From NCBI GenBank assembly GCA_018296165.2, contig JACKQL020000014.1:930001-994000 (forward strand): DNA of 64,000 nucleotides, given 5' to 3'. Both the position numbers and the translations under genes were made by a program. The stretch comes from Termitomyces sp. T153 (taxonomy: Eukaryota; Basidiomycota; Agaricomycetes; Agaricales; Lyophyllaceae). The notes under the pieces are model-generated. The model was not told the origin of the DNA, ran no database searches, and was given only the letters and a program-made list of their open reading frames with translations. Below, piece by piece: positions 44,930 through 56,658 of this stretch (positions are counted from its first letter, which is position 1; every line of letters starts with the position of its first letter).

Positions 44930-46897
44930 ATTCCTGGATAAAAACTCTCCCTTCCATGTAGAGGCTGACAGCTCTGACTTTGCCACTGGGGCTGTGCTCT
45001 TGCAGCAATCTCTGGAGGATGAGAAGTGGCATTTGGTGGCCTTTTACTCCAAGAGCTTGAATGTGGTGAAGTGGAACTACAAGATCCATGACAAGGAGAT
45101 GCTGGCCATCATTCAGTTGTTCAAGGAGTGGCAGCACTTCCTAGAAGGTGCATGGCACAAGTTTGAGGTCTGGAAAGATCACAAGAACCTCAAATACTTC
45201 TGGACAGCTAAGAAGCTCAATTGCCAACATGCCCAGTGGTCCCTCTACCTTGCCAACTTTGACTTTTCCTTGCACCACAAGCCTGGCCAGAGCATGGGTA
45301 AACCAGACACCCTGTCCCATAGAGTGGACCACAGCATGGGAGAAGGGGATAACAGCAACATTGTGCTCCTCTGCCTTGAATTGTTCACAATCCAAGCCAT
45401 GGAGGGTCTTGCCATCAATAGAGCAGAGGCAGACATTCTCCAGGATATATGGCAGAGTAATTGGGACAGTCAGCAGGAGGAGCTTGTGGTGCAGGCTGCA
45501 TGGATGCTGAAGTCAGGGCATACTACTGGTGTCAAGGCAGTCTGTGCTGACAAATGGGCCCTCCAAGACAGAATCCTGACCTTCCAAGACCATATCTACA
45601 TCCCCAACATTCCGGAGCTCCATCAGAGGATTGTGGAGCAACACCATAACTCTTGCATTGCAGGGCACTCTGGACAATGGAAGACACTGGAGCTAGTATT
45701 GCAGAACTACTGGTGGCCCCAGATGTCCCAGTATATTGGGTCCTACACTAGCACCTGCAATCTCTGCCTCTAGATCAAGCCCCAGTGCCAACTCCCCTAT
45801 GGACAGTTACACTTGCTACTGGTGCCTGTGGAACAATGGAGCATAGCATCTGTAGACTTCATCATAGAGCTCCCCAATGCCCATGATTACAATGCAATCA
45901 TGGTGGTGGTAGACCTGTATGGCAAGAGAGTGCACTTCATTCTGACCCACACCACCTGCTCTACCATGAGTGCTGCAAATCTGTACTGGAGGAATGTCTG
46001 GAAGCTCCATGGCCTCTCCAATGCCTACATCTTGGACCAGGGACCACAATTTGTGGTGGAGTTCACCCAGGAGCTCTACTGACTGCTTGGAGTGAAGCTC
46101 CACACCACTACTGCCTACCACCCACAGTTCAACAGCTAGACAGAATGCATAAACTAGGAGTTGGAGCAGGATCTCAGCTTCTTCTACAATGAGCACCAGG
46201 ATGACTAAGACAAACTCCTCCCCAACACTAAATTCCAGTACAACAACCATGTTCATGTGTCCACCCAGTTTTTCCCATTCTTCCTTGACACTGGATGGCA
46301 TCTACACATGGGTTTTGAACTCCAGGCCCAACCCTCAGAGAATGAGGCAGTAAACAAATTTGTGGACCAGATGAAGAGGTCACAGGAGGAGGCCCAAGCA
46401 GTGCTGGCAAAGGCAAAAGACAACATGGTGCAATACTACAACTGCAGGAGGACCCTGGAGCACAGATATCAGCCCAGAGATTGAGTCTACCTGGATGCCT
46501 CTGATATTACAACTACCTGACCCCCAAAAATGCTGTCACACCATCAGTTAGGACCATTCACCCTGCAGGGATGCACCAGCTTCATCCAGTGTTAAATGTG
46601 GTCAAATTAACCCCAGCCCCTAAAGATCCCATCCCGGGGTGGCATCTGCCACCTCTGCTGGCCCCCATGGTGGTCAACAACAACAAGGAGTATGAAGTGG
46701 AGGAAATCCTGGATAGCCATTTATTCCAGAGACAACTACAATACAAGGTGAAGTGGAAAGGCTATGGAATCAAGGATATCTCCTGGGAGCCACAGGAGAA
46801 CATACATGCCCCTGGACTTGTCAAGGAGTTCCACTGGAGACATCCAGATGCCCCATGTGCCATACAAGGAATCTACCCTATCTTGCCAGCAGACTGA
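44930..46897 (+). pseudogene. G2 pol, part 2 (RNase H, integrase, chromodomain)
   Basis: A 260-codon open stretch to 45773 covers RNase H (FHVEADSSDFATGAVLLQQS; KIHDKEMLAIIQLFKEWQHF; HHKPGQSMGKPDTLSHR) and the integrase zinc finger (HHNSCIAGHSGQWKTLELVL, YIGSYTSTCNLCL). The core is 45813-46250: SVDFIIELPNAHDYNAIMVV, LDQGPQFVVEFTQELY, AYHPQFNS. The Asp of the usual SDRGPQF becomes LDQGPQF, still carrying Asp. A chromodomain lies at 46690-46850 (EYEVEEILDSHLFQRQLQYK, VKWKGYGIKDISWEP). TGA at 46895-46897. It is the best preserved pol of the window but has a few stops. Confidence 0.85.
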
Positions 46898-46939
46898 GCA
46901 ATTAGGGACTTTTTCTACTCCACACATTGAGACACCACA

Positions 46940-46956
46940 TGCTAGAGGGGGGGTGA
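46940..46956 (+). promoter_or_regulatory. Polypurine tract of G2
   Basis: GCTAGAGGGGGGGTGA directly precedes the 3' LTR start TGTCAGGGGAC at 46957. Confidence 0.65.
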
Positions 46957-47324
46957 TGTCAGGGGACTTCCATTTCCAACCTCCATAACTGGTTCCAGCA
47001 CCTCTGCAGCTTGTTCAATGCCTCTGGAGCTCTTTCCAGAACCCTGGAGATCTTCAGAGAACTGCAGAGTTCTCTGTATTACCTCAGCAGCCATTTCCCT
47101 AGAGTTAGGAGTAGCTCCAGTCACCTGTACAGTAGTTCCCATGCCTCCACTGCCCACTGATGTGCTGCACCAAGCAGCAGGGATCCTTAGACTTGTTTTC
47201 TTCAGATTCCCCTCTGCTAGGTGATTAGTTACTGATTGTACCATCATCTACTCCACTAATATACTTTGATTCCCCTCTGCTAGCTGTGTGACTCTAATCT
47301 GCCACTCCAGAGGTTGCCCTTACA
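46957..47324 (+). repeat. 3' LTR of G2
   Basis: TGTCAGGGGACTTCCATTTC to AGGTTGCCCTTACA, about 368 bases. It matches 12853-13201 over its length with transitions and small gaps. Confidence 0.8.
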
Positions 47325-47650
47325 GGTTAGGTCCTTGATATTCTACTCAATGCTTAGTCTCAGACCCAACCTCACTTTGTTCAGTTAAGTCCTTGTATTT
47401 CAAACTCAATGCTTCATCCCAGACCCAACCTCACTACATTTGCTTAGGTCTTTGTATTTCATCAACTCAATGCTTCATCCCAGACCCAACCTCACTATGT
47501 TTGCTTAGGTCTTTGTATTTCATCAACTCAAGGCTTCATCCCAGACCCAACCTCACTTCATTTGGTTAGGTCTTTGTATTTCAAACTCAATGATAAGTCC
47601 CAGACCCAACCTCACTTCATTTGGTTAGGTCTTTGTTTTTTGTTGACTAA
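47325..47650. repeat. Tandem repeat, about 60-bp unit, five to six copies
   Basis: The unit is built on TTAGGTCTTTGTATTTCA, a short variable spacer, CTCAATGCTTCATCCCAGAC and CCAACCTCACTTCATTTGG. Copies begin at about 47328, 47385, 47444, 47505, 47565 and 47624 (partial). Units are contiguous with no unique spacers, so it is a minisatellite and not a CRISPR-like array. It starts exactly at the G2 LTR end. Confidence 0.85.
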
Positions 47651-47954
47651 GTGTTGCTTTCCTCTTACAATTCAATACACTGAGACTTCATGCATAAACC
47701 AATCATGTATCCATATTACATTATCAAGAAAACACTACAATGTCCAGATGCTGAAAATTATAAAAGTTAGTACTAACCAAGCAATTATTTAAACTCTTAT
47801 ACTTACATTTGTAAACCATTAAGAATATCTATACTACATTGTCCAGCTATAGACATTAGGTGCTGAAGTTCATAGAAGTTAGCAATTTGTTGCTTGAATC
47901 CAACAAAAGTCACACTTACATTTGTAAACCATTCAGTATTTCTTGATAGACATT

Positions 47955-48180
47955 ATTTTCAGTCTTTCTTGATGTGTTTTCTGGGTCCAAGATGACTTTG
48001 ATACAATCTCCTGATGTGCACTGAGAAAGTGCAACATAAAGTTGGCCACATGCAAAGACTCCTGATCAAAGGTCCAATCCAACATGCTTGACTGATTGAC
48101 CCTGAGACTTGTTAATTGTCATAGCAAAGGCTAATCAAACTAGGAATTGTCTCCTGCACAATGGAATTGGCAAATCTTCT
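47955..48180 (-). pseudogene. Helitron helicase (PIF1-like) C-terminal remnant
   Basis: The minus strand reads PIPLCRRQFLV-stop-LAFAMTINKSQGQ, then SVKHVGLDL, then [20 protein letters not shown]. This is the conserved C-terminal end of the SF1B helicase of eukaryotic Helitrons (the usual form has RLAFAMTINKSQGQ and GQLYVALSR). Arg codons have become stop or Gln by C/T changes. The rest of the helicase and the Rep domain are not detectable; two minus frames upstream (48361-48179 and 48804-48592) have no motif I can assign. Confidence 0.75.
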
Positions 48181-48985
48181 AAACAGTTTCTGGAATGACT
48201 ATAAAAAATGGATCATCATCAGCTGCTGCCTGCTTAATAGGTCTTTCTAAAGAGCTAGAAGCAGTGGCTACAGGTCTCAAACCCCCAGTTCCCATAGATT
48301 GATTGATACTCCCAGGCCTCAATTGAAGTGGTGGGACAACCATAGTAATGATCTGTTTCAAAGATCTATTGTTTTTATATGCTCAACAATTGTCAGGATC
48401 TGTAATTTGTAACTGTTCAAGTCTCCTTTGATTTCTAGCTTGTTGCCTTTGGCTTTTAGAAGTAGTAGGTGGTTGCCTGAAACATCCATTGTTAAGCATT
48501 TTAACAGTTAAAAACCATTAAAATTGACTTGCATGATGAGATATTTGATGTATCAATAGCTCAATGTGGTTAGGAGTTACTAATAAGTTTGTTAGTCAAC
48601 ATCAATCAATTGATAGATGTGACATACTTTGTCATGTGGCCTCCTTTCCACAACCTTGGAAATGTCCATTATTTGGTCATGTTGTGTCAAAAAACATGTG
48701 AGGCATGAAAAACAGTGTCCACTAAATTGTGTTTGGCCTTTTTTGTCCCTCCAGACTATCTGGCACCTTTCACTCATAGTCAAATGATAGTATACATTTA
48801 TCAAAGTTGTCTACTGTATTTATTTTGGTAAAAAATGTATCTAAAGCATGTAAAAACAGCCAAATCTGATTGTATTCCCATAAAAGGGTTTCAATCTGTC
48901 AGCATTTGTCAGTGCTGACAAATTTTAGTCAGCAGAATTCTTCCCAGGAGTTGTTGCATAGGTGCAGCCACATTTCCATGTTCAT
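48181..48985. other. Unassigned repeat sequence next to the Helitron remnant
   Basis: Two short minus-strand frames (61 and 71 codons). The one at 48592-48804 has four Cys and two His (RCQIVWRDKKGQTQFSGHCF, then SCLTCFLTQH) that might be a degraded zinc finger, but no family was recognised. Confidence 0.25.
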
Positions 48986-48989
48986 TGTC

Positions 48990-50837
48990 ACATATTATAT
49001 AGATGGGAGAAGGGCTGGAACTTGATGGGAGATAAATCAATGTTGATGGATTCCAGGGCCAAGTGTAGGGTGAGGTCAGGGGTTAGTTATGAATGTTTGA
49101 CAGTCATAACATATGCACAGAATTTGTAATGACATTAGAGTTGAAAGGAACTTAGGAATGATAAAGGAAACTGAGGCAAACAAGGCAAGACAGAGTTGAG
49201 ACAAGATGGAGACAAGAATGAATAGGATTGAGAGAGATACAAAACTAGAGGTGGAAACAGAGAGAAGACTGGGAGATGTAACAAACACAGAATGAAACAA
49301 GAAACAGTAACTACAGCTAATGCAATATTAAGACTAGTGTAAGGGATGCTACTCTATGGCTTATATACTGACTACAAGTTACTCTGGGGCTAACAGTGCA
49401 ATGGCAAGGCTTGTCAGAGTATTGTGGGGCTGACAGGTGTTAGTTCTGATTGGAGGGCAGGTGACAGCAATATTCTAATGGTACTGATTATAATGTGGTC
49501 TACTTTGTAGTCATTAGGAAATTCTGGAGGGGTCAAGTGAGTCAGAGGGTATGTCACGACCCGCTCCCTATACCCTGACCTTGTTCCCAACCTGCTTGCC
49601 TCCCTGAGCCCTTCACAACACCCCACCAAACTCCCCCAACCCTCACCCACCCTCTGCACCCACTCTGGGTAACTCCGATGCTTCTCTGGCAAACCCCAAC
49701 AGCTCCCTGGCCAATATTGACACCTTCTCTGCAGCCATCCTGAGCCCCTGGAATCCTCCCCCACTGTTCCTGACCACATCATATACTCCTGACCCCCTAC
49801 TCTAGTTCACCTGACCTGCTCCAGAGCATTGCAACAACCCCAGAGTGGCCCACATCCCCAACTGATCCCATCAGAATATCACCATGGCCCACCCCTTAAT
49901 TGTACCCAACACCTGTCAACTCTGCACAGCTCCGTCAAGCCCTGCCACCATACCTGCTGTCCCCTGGAGCTATCCAGTAGTCAGTATATAAGTTGTAGAG
50001 TAGCACCTCATACTCTAGTCTTGATATTGCATTAACTGGTTACTTGTGTCTTGTGTTTCTTTCTGTCTCTGTTTCAAATTTTAGTCTCAAATCTATCTCC
50101 TTTCTCAGTCTCATCTCATCTCACCTCCATCTTGTCTTGATAATCTCTATTTCCTTTGTTTCTCTAAATTCTTTTCATCTCTCACCAACAGTACAAACTC
50201 CATGCATGTGCTACAACCCCCAAACATTCTTACAACAACTCTGGACCTCACTCATTGCTTGGCCCCCCCATCAAACTCCAGCCCTGCCTCCATCACTTGC
50301 AAAGCCTCCACTTGCCCTGCAATCTATTTGCATGCCTACAAACTTGTTCCTGATGCCTGCCCAAGCCTAATGTCTAATATACTTGGTCTTAGACTTCCCT
50401 GGACCACTCCAGACTTGCTCAGAACCACTCTCCTTAGCTTCCCCTCACAAGTCCCTCCACTCTGTGCTAACCCCAGAGTGCTAGGTTATAAGCACAGGAC
50501 ATTGTGTCTGCCTAGTAAGGACTCTCCCAGTGCAGCTGAGCCCCTGTAGTCAGCAGAACCTGACAGGGTAAGTCAGCACCATGTGCTGGAGTCAGGAAAT
50601 GATGTTAGAGGAGCCCAGGGGCTTGATAAAAGAAGGGGGAAAAGTGATGGGACCTGCAGGAGGCATGTCAGGGTTTGCCATGGGGCCATTGGGGTTTGCC
50701 AAAGAAGCACCAAAGTTAGCTGGGGCAGGCACTGTAGGTGGATGAAGGTTGGGGCAGGTCAAGGTGGCATTGATGGGTGCTCCAGGGAGGTGGGGTTGAA
50801 GGAGGAAGGGTCCAGTGGTCCAGGAGTGGATTATGAC
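48990..50837 (-). repeat. Diverged G1-related LTR, split by a solo LTR
   Basis: 48990-49551 matches the minus orientation of the G1 LTR (CAGAATTTGTAATGACATTA, the AAGACAGAG tract, ATGGCTTATATACTGACTAC). 50566-50837 resembles its remaining start, ending GGATTATGACA at 50837. The solo LTR 49552-50565 interrupts it. It is more diverged than the other LTRs and probably represents an older subfamily. Confidence 0.6.
49552..50565 (+). mobile_element. Solo LTR of the G1 family, TSD GGGTA
   Basis: It starts TGTCACGACCCGCTCCC and ends CAGCAGAACCTGACA, 1014 bases. Flanks are identical: GGGTA at 49547-49551 and 50566-50570. TATA block at about 49983-49992. CpG has largely decayed, except near the ends. 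Confidence 0.9.
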
Positions 50838-51234
50838 ATTTTCAATTCCATATCATGCTCAAATGCTAAATTTGCTCTCCCAATTTCATCCTTCTCAATG
50901 AGGATCCTGTCAAAAAAGCACTCAACAGGGCTAAACAAATAGTTCTAGAACAATTGTCCCACCTGGAGAGAGCTGGCATTTTTTAGCCACAGAACTATAT
51001 GTTTCCCATCAAGTTGCTCAATCCAATGGATGAAATTGTTATGCACAATGGTGAGGAATGTCAGGACCCATACTATTTCCCCTTCCCTTCATCATTATCC
51101 AACCTCAGATTCACCACAGTCCCTCTCTGGATCTCAGCCAGACTTCCAGTTCTTAGCCACACTCCTGTTTCAGCCACATCCAGGTTTTAGCCACCTCTAG
51201 GACTACTTTTCCTGTTCCAAATCATTCCCACAGG
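50838..51234. other. Unassigned sequence
   Basis: No domain recognised. A short plus reading (FPIKLLNPMDEIVMHNGEE) might be a relict coding segment but has no family assignment. Confidence 0.2.
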
Positions 51235-51425
51235 CCCAGATCACTTCCAGGATTGCTTTCCTTGTTTGAGATCACTTCCCCATGACTTAGATCACTTCCT
51301 GCTATGACTTAGATCACTTCCACCTAATTCAGATTACTTCCATCTGACTTAGATCACCTTCTATTTGACTTAGATTACTTCCACTTGTGTTAGATCACTC
51401 CCACCTGACTTAGATCACTTCCAGC
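51235..51425. repeat. Minisatellite, about 20-bp unit
   Basis: Degenerate repeats of GACTTAGATCACTTCCACCT, about nine units, with units of slightly different length. Contiguous, no spacers. Confidence 0.75.
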
Positions 51426-51618
51426 TTCCTCTTTTGATAGTGTCCTACAGCTATATAAGGTCCCCTCATCTGTAGCTACACTCCAGTAGCTACACTCCAG
51501 TATTGAGATTACCTATTGTTACCTATTGTGTCTGTTTTTTACTTGTATTCATTCTCCTGTCCTTGCTCTTCAATCTATTGATGCAAAATGTAAGTTTGAT
51601 GGCTGTCAATTGATCAGA

Positions 51619-52395
51619 TCAACTGATCAAACTTTCTATTCACAGTTGTTTGAGGGCTTAGTTACATGCAATCCCATGTAATGTAGAACAAAAATTGATA
51701 TTTTTATGATTTTATTTAACATTTGAGACAGTCTCACACAAATAAATGGACTCAATAGTATATTCAACTGATTTCAAAGCAACTATTAACTCATAGGCCT
51801 AAGAGATCCGCTCCCTGGAGTATCTCTGAGCCATGGTATGTAGATTGCCTGCTTTTCCTCTTAGAAATCCCCTCCTTTTCCACTCCTCAGTCTGTGCACA
51901 GACCATGGCTTTTCCACGTGTTTTTGTCATCATCCAGGAGTGTGGTAAACTGGTTGGTGGGCTGGGCTGCATGGTCGGGCCTTGGCATGCACCTATTTTT
52001 GGCATCAGCAATTTGGGTTCAATCATGCCAAGGTCTAGGCTGCTCTCTAGCCCATCCCTTTTTCCCTCCCTTTGTCCTCTCCTCCTGCCTGCAGATCCTC
52101 CATCATTGTGAACTTCAGGGCTGTTTGGTCAAGTTGGTTGGTCAGAGAAAGGGGGGGCTAGTCCTGAATTGAGGGGAGAGAGTTAGCTGAGATCAATTTT
52201 TGGCCCCTGCCATCAAATTTTGATGGTCGGCTTCCGGGCTGTTGTCGACTGACTTTGGGCTCATTTTCCATTGGTTTTACATGGGAGTTTTTACTTTTTC
52301 TGAGGTATGCCTTATGTCTACAGTTTTCAACATTTTTACCAGCTTACAGTTTTCAGCTGTTTTTTGAATAAAGTATATTGTTTTCATAATATACT
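51619..52395 (-). repeat. Solo-LTR-like repeat, copy 2
   Basis: Reverse complement relative of 1812-2541 with the same AATAAA near the end and the same CTGTGAATAGAAAGTTTGATC terminal block. It has an additional AT-rich palindrome at its outer side (AAAGTATATT...AATATACTTT, 52364-52402). Confidence 0.5.
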
Positions 52396-53384
52396 TTATC
52401 TAGGCTTCTCCCTCTGCCAATCTCATTGTTGAGACTGGCATATCACTATCAGTTTCCAGCTCCCTTCTTTATCAACTCAACCACATACTTGTTGGCTGTC
52501 AAGTCTGCCCAGGTGTTTCTTTTGCTTTGTAGGAGCCCCCCTAGAGTCAAGGGATCCTGACAGGGAAGAGGTGGACATCTTCTAAGCAGTTTCAGAGACA
52601 AGAAGCAGAAATAGGAATGGTAGTGACATTGTTGATGATGATGGTCTGACAACCAAGTTAAACAAAAAGCCTGCTTGCCAGGATGCACTTCAAGCTGTTT
52701 TGACACTTAACACTTGGGAACTACATGATGGACATTGATCAATCATTTGCATGTGAGTTCGAGGTCATGCTCAACAAATCTGGCCATCAGACATGTCTTG
52801 ATGAGTTCCATACCCTTGAACCAACTTGTAATCACTAATTATTGTGCTTCTAACCATTCATAGCTTACAGTTACAAATATAATTTATCATAAAACAAGCC
52901 TGATACATGATCTCTTTCATAGTTTATGATCCTCCATAACCCATAGACTTTGGCTTCCAGCGACTGCTATGGGCTATGAGAGGATTTGACTCGTAGCTTG
53001 GCCCGGGAAAGCGAACCAGCCGGAGCCGGAGGTGTTTGGGGGAATGGTCGTTTTCACGTGCGATTTAAGGTTTCTGAGATTCGAGTTACCCCGCATTCTT
53101 GAGATATTCTTGAATAACAAACGAGAAGGGAATGTAAACAACAAATCTGGGGCAGGGTATTACAAGATAAGCAGCTGGATCGTCTTGTGAGCAGCTCACC
53201 ACACTTTGAGGCAAATTAGTCACAAGTGTTGGGGACTATACAAACAGAGATCAACATACCTTCGCCGAACGACAACGAGAAGTCAATTAGACTGCATATA
53301 ACTTCTGATTATTGTCTCAGTTTTCACGTTCTTACCTATGATTTCTTTTATACTATTCTGAACTCTCCTACTCTCAACCCAGAT
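52396..53384. other. Repeat-to-host transition and regulator upstream region
   Basis: Up to about 52950 the composition is CpG-poor; a minus frame at 52449-52706 has no motif. From about 52980 (TTGGCCCGGGAAAGCGAACC) CpG is normal. A hairpin-capable pair AACCCATAG ... CTATGGGCT lies at 52938-52975, at the border. The last 300 bases are the upstream region of the Zn2Cys6 gene. Confidence 0.35.
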
Positions 53385-56300
53385 ATGTTTGTTGCACCAT
53401 TGCAAGGCCCTTCAGAATCTCATTCGGATCAAAGTCAGTACTCAAGGAGAGAGTATGGCTCCGGCGGGGATGGAGGTGAATCCTTCGCATCTTCTAGCAG
53501 CGCATTCACGAGCAGCCATCCATCTTCACCATCTCAACCCAATTCCGATGGTCCAGACCCGTTTTACAGTCATTCAACTTCCCATGACCAGGACAGATCT
53601 GTAGAGTCTCACAATTTGCAACACCACAAGCATTATGGAGACATCAGCTATGCACCGCGACGCGACGTTGACTCCTACGATGATCATCCGCCACTTTTGA
53701 GTGCTGGCACGAATCTTCCACAACAGGATCCAGCTCGTACTGGCACGAGATCCACGTCTGAACAGTCCCAAGAATCGAGTGAAGCTCCAACTGCTCCACC
53801 AAAGAAAAAACCTCGACGCGAAAAGCCGCGCATTGAATTGGCTTCAGACCAGCCACCAACTACCCAAGGGAAACCTCGCGCAAGAGTCTATGTAGCATGC
53901 ATACAGTGGTAGGCTCCCTTTCTGCATCTGATTGATTGCGTTCAACACCATCTAGTCGTTCTCGTAAAACTCGGTGCGATGGCGCTAAACCCATCTGTCA
54001 TAATTGCTCCAAGAGGACGAATGGGGGCAATGAATGCAATTACGATGCTGTTCCAAAACGTCGTGGTCCTGACAAGACCCCAGGTGGTCGACAGCGGATA
54101 CCGAAGGATCTGGAGGTCGATGAAGTGGGACCTGTACGCCGTCGTCGCCGGCGTTACATTGGCTCTCGTAGTACAACATCACCCGAGAACCACCCTTCGC
54201 CAGGTCTTCACGAACCTAACCGGAGTAGCTCTAACACCCACGCCATTCCACCTGCGATGCCCTTACCCTCGCCCGAGACTGATATTCTCTACACTCCTGT
54301 TAACTTTTCCCCTATTTACAATGCAAACAGTGCGCCAGCAGTCTTTACTGGAACCAGCCCCAATTCTCTCTGCGATGGTTTGGCAGTTAATGGTCTTTTT
54401 GAGAAGGTGTCCGTTGCATGCGATCCTTTGTTTGATTTGTCAATCGTTCTGACCCCAAATCTTCTTCATCACAACGGAGACTCGAGTCATGCCTACATTA
54501 TCCCTCTAGACGAGAGCAATAATGAGGAAAACGACTGTTCTGAAGTCTCTTGCCAGCCATCCGCTAACTTTACTCGTAAAATCTGGTGGGAGTCATTACT
54601 ATCGTTGTACATATCGCCCGACCCGACTTGTCGACAAAACCTCACAGTGGCACAACGGGCCTCCGCAGCTAAAGGTATTACGTCCGACATTCGCTTCCTT
54701 TTTAACACTTCAAACTACTGGTTCTCGTTCTTCTATCTTCCAACCTTTAATTCGAATTACTTTGATCCTGTGAGAAGGGAAAGGATGCAACCGAGTTTGA
54801 TACTTGCTTTGCTCGCGATGTCTACCTTCTGGCAGAGTTCTGAGGCTGGACTCGGTCACCTTGGTAGAGAGCGTGCTCTTCGTTTCAGGGACGAGGCACA
54901 GAGTGCTCTCGACGCCAGCTTCAACGCAGGGTGGATTGACGAAACACTTGCCCAGGCTGCATGGGTATGCCTCCTCTTGAACAGTCTCCAATTTCACTGA
55001 CGTTCAACGAACATCCAGCTTCTTGCTCTATTTGAAGTCTGCGCGCACCCGTTGCACTCCTCTGAACGCACCAACTCTTCTCTAGTCATGTTAGACTCCA
55101 TCATTCGAAGTCTTTCACTGACTTTCGTTGACGCTGACAACCCTAAAACTACGAAATTTTCTCCAGGTGCCGTCCCTACAGTTCTCGATCCTTCAGGAAA
55201 TGAGTGGCTGTTTTCTGAAGAAGACTTCAACCCTCATATGCCCCCTAACAATGCTAAGCCTTCACGCGAGTCCAACAGCGAACCAGGGTGCTCATGTCGC
55301 TCTTTGACACTCATCACGTATCAGCAGGAGAGTAGCGAACAGACCCCATTGTGGACTTTGACGCCAGCATGGAACGATCGCTGGAATGATGCGGAGATTA
55401 AGAAGGAGTCGTGTCGGCGCTTGTGCTGGAGCTCGATGATCCTTGCGGCTGGCCATGTGTCCTATACAACAGCACATCGGTCTGGTATCCTGAAATTGTT
55501 TATATCCGATCCAGCAAATGTACCATCCTGGGCTTTTTTTGTGATTAGAATCACTGACTCCTTTCTTGTATAGTATGCCCTTTTATTGTCTGGAGAGTCA
55601 ATTGCGTATTCTCCCGCTTTATCATCCAGTCATTCATCAAAGGACACTATCTGGGCACTTCATGACCGTTCGTTCCTGTTATGGCATAGTTGTTCTAGGA
55701 TGCGCAGCGATACACGGGCACCAGATGATGTAAAGGCACACTTTGCTATGAAGGCATGGTTGGAGGCCGATATAATTGAGGCAGCGTTAAATAGACATAC
55801 CTGCCGCATCGAACGACAATTCATATTTCAGGCCAGAGAGTATATCTTCAAGTAAGATGTTCATTCGTTTGCTTTTCTCGTTGATCCAAGCTCAACTCGA
55901 TTGCAGCACGAGGATGTGCATTTCTTACGAGTTTCAGCGGTACATTCCGCTTGTCTCGGCGTGAGTCGTTTCCCTTGAACGTGTGCCATTCTTCTGATTG
56001 TTATTTTTCTAGTAATGTTAGTGGACTGTTCCATCGTAGCAAGGCAGAAGAATGGTGTAAGGGCTAGTTTACTTCCGGTAGCTCCGGATTGTCGCAAATG
56101 ACGGATTTTTGTCTTTGTCACCTCTGAAACAGTAACTCATCAAGCGACTGTCGCGGATCGATTTATGTGTGGACTTCATACCATCACTGGCAATTCGAAG
56201 AATCTTTTAGCCAGGAGGCCGTTTTATGTATTTTGGTTTATGGGCCAGATATCTCGGTGAGTACGGTTTCATTCAATGTTTCTTGTACAGTTGGCATCAA

Positions 56301-56658
56301 ACTTCTTATGACAAGTGCATTGGGTTTATGGGAGTGTGACCGTACGCTGACAGTGGCAATGGATGTGTGTAAAGCATTTCTGCCAGCTCTCGACTAGTAA
56401 GTAGTTCTTTTTGCTCAGCATTCACCTTCTCATCTGTCCTCTTCAAGCTTGACAGCTTTGTGGCCCTGTCCCGGTAAGTACCGGAGATTTTGAACGGCCC
56501 GACTTCTGTTCATTGTTCAACATCCCGATCTAGAACAACGTTATCGCTATGAAAAACTGCGCGAAAGGCTGACGAATGCTTGTTTCCTTGCTGGAGTCAA
56601 CCCTCCCCCGCCTCCCAACTTGAGGATTCCGCTTCCCTCTCCTGCTCTTCCTATATAG
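53385..56658 (+). CDS. Zn2Cys6 fungal transcription factor (921 aa)
   Basis: Ten exons: 53385-53908, 53956-54964, 55019-55519, 55574-55851, 55907-55960, 56013-56056, 56133-56256, 56316-56396, 56448-56473, 56534-56658. All introns are GT-AG, 47-76 nt, and exon lengths sum to a clean frame. A Ser/Pro-rich N-terminus with a basic patch (PPKKKPRREKPR) precedes the Zn cluster: Cys172, 175, 182, 189, 192 and 202 (CIQCRSRKTRCDGAKPICHN), split by intron 1 inside Cys175. Next is a basic RRRRRR segment. Residues about 390-800 have the fungal_trans middle homology region (FYLPTFNSNYF, RRPFYVFWFMGQISR, LTVAMDVCKAFLPALDYL). The family binds DNA in the nucleus; target genes are unknown. The ATG at 53385 is the only good start: the frame runs further upstream but without an ATG in a sensible place. 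Confidence 0.85.

Noticed and set aside
12853..47324. G2 as a single proven element bounded by its two LTRs
   Set aside because: The outer flanks (GCTTC and GGTTA) do not form a target duplication and the region 14.5-24 kb is rearranged, so the LTRs may belong to two copies; kept only as a working layout.
47325..47650. Regular repeats that could suggest a CRISPR-like array
   Set aside because: Units are directly contiguous with no unique spacers, in a eukaryotic repeat block; a minisatellite explains it.
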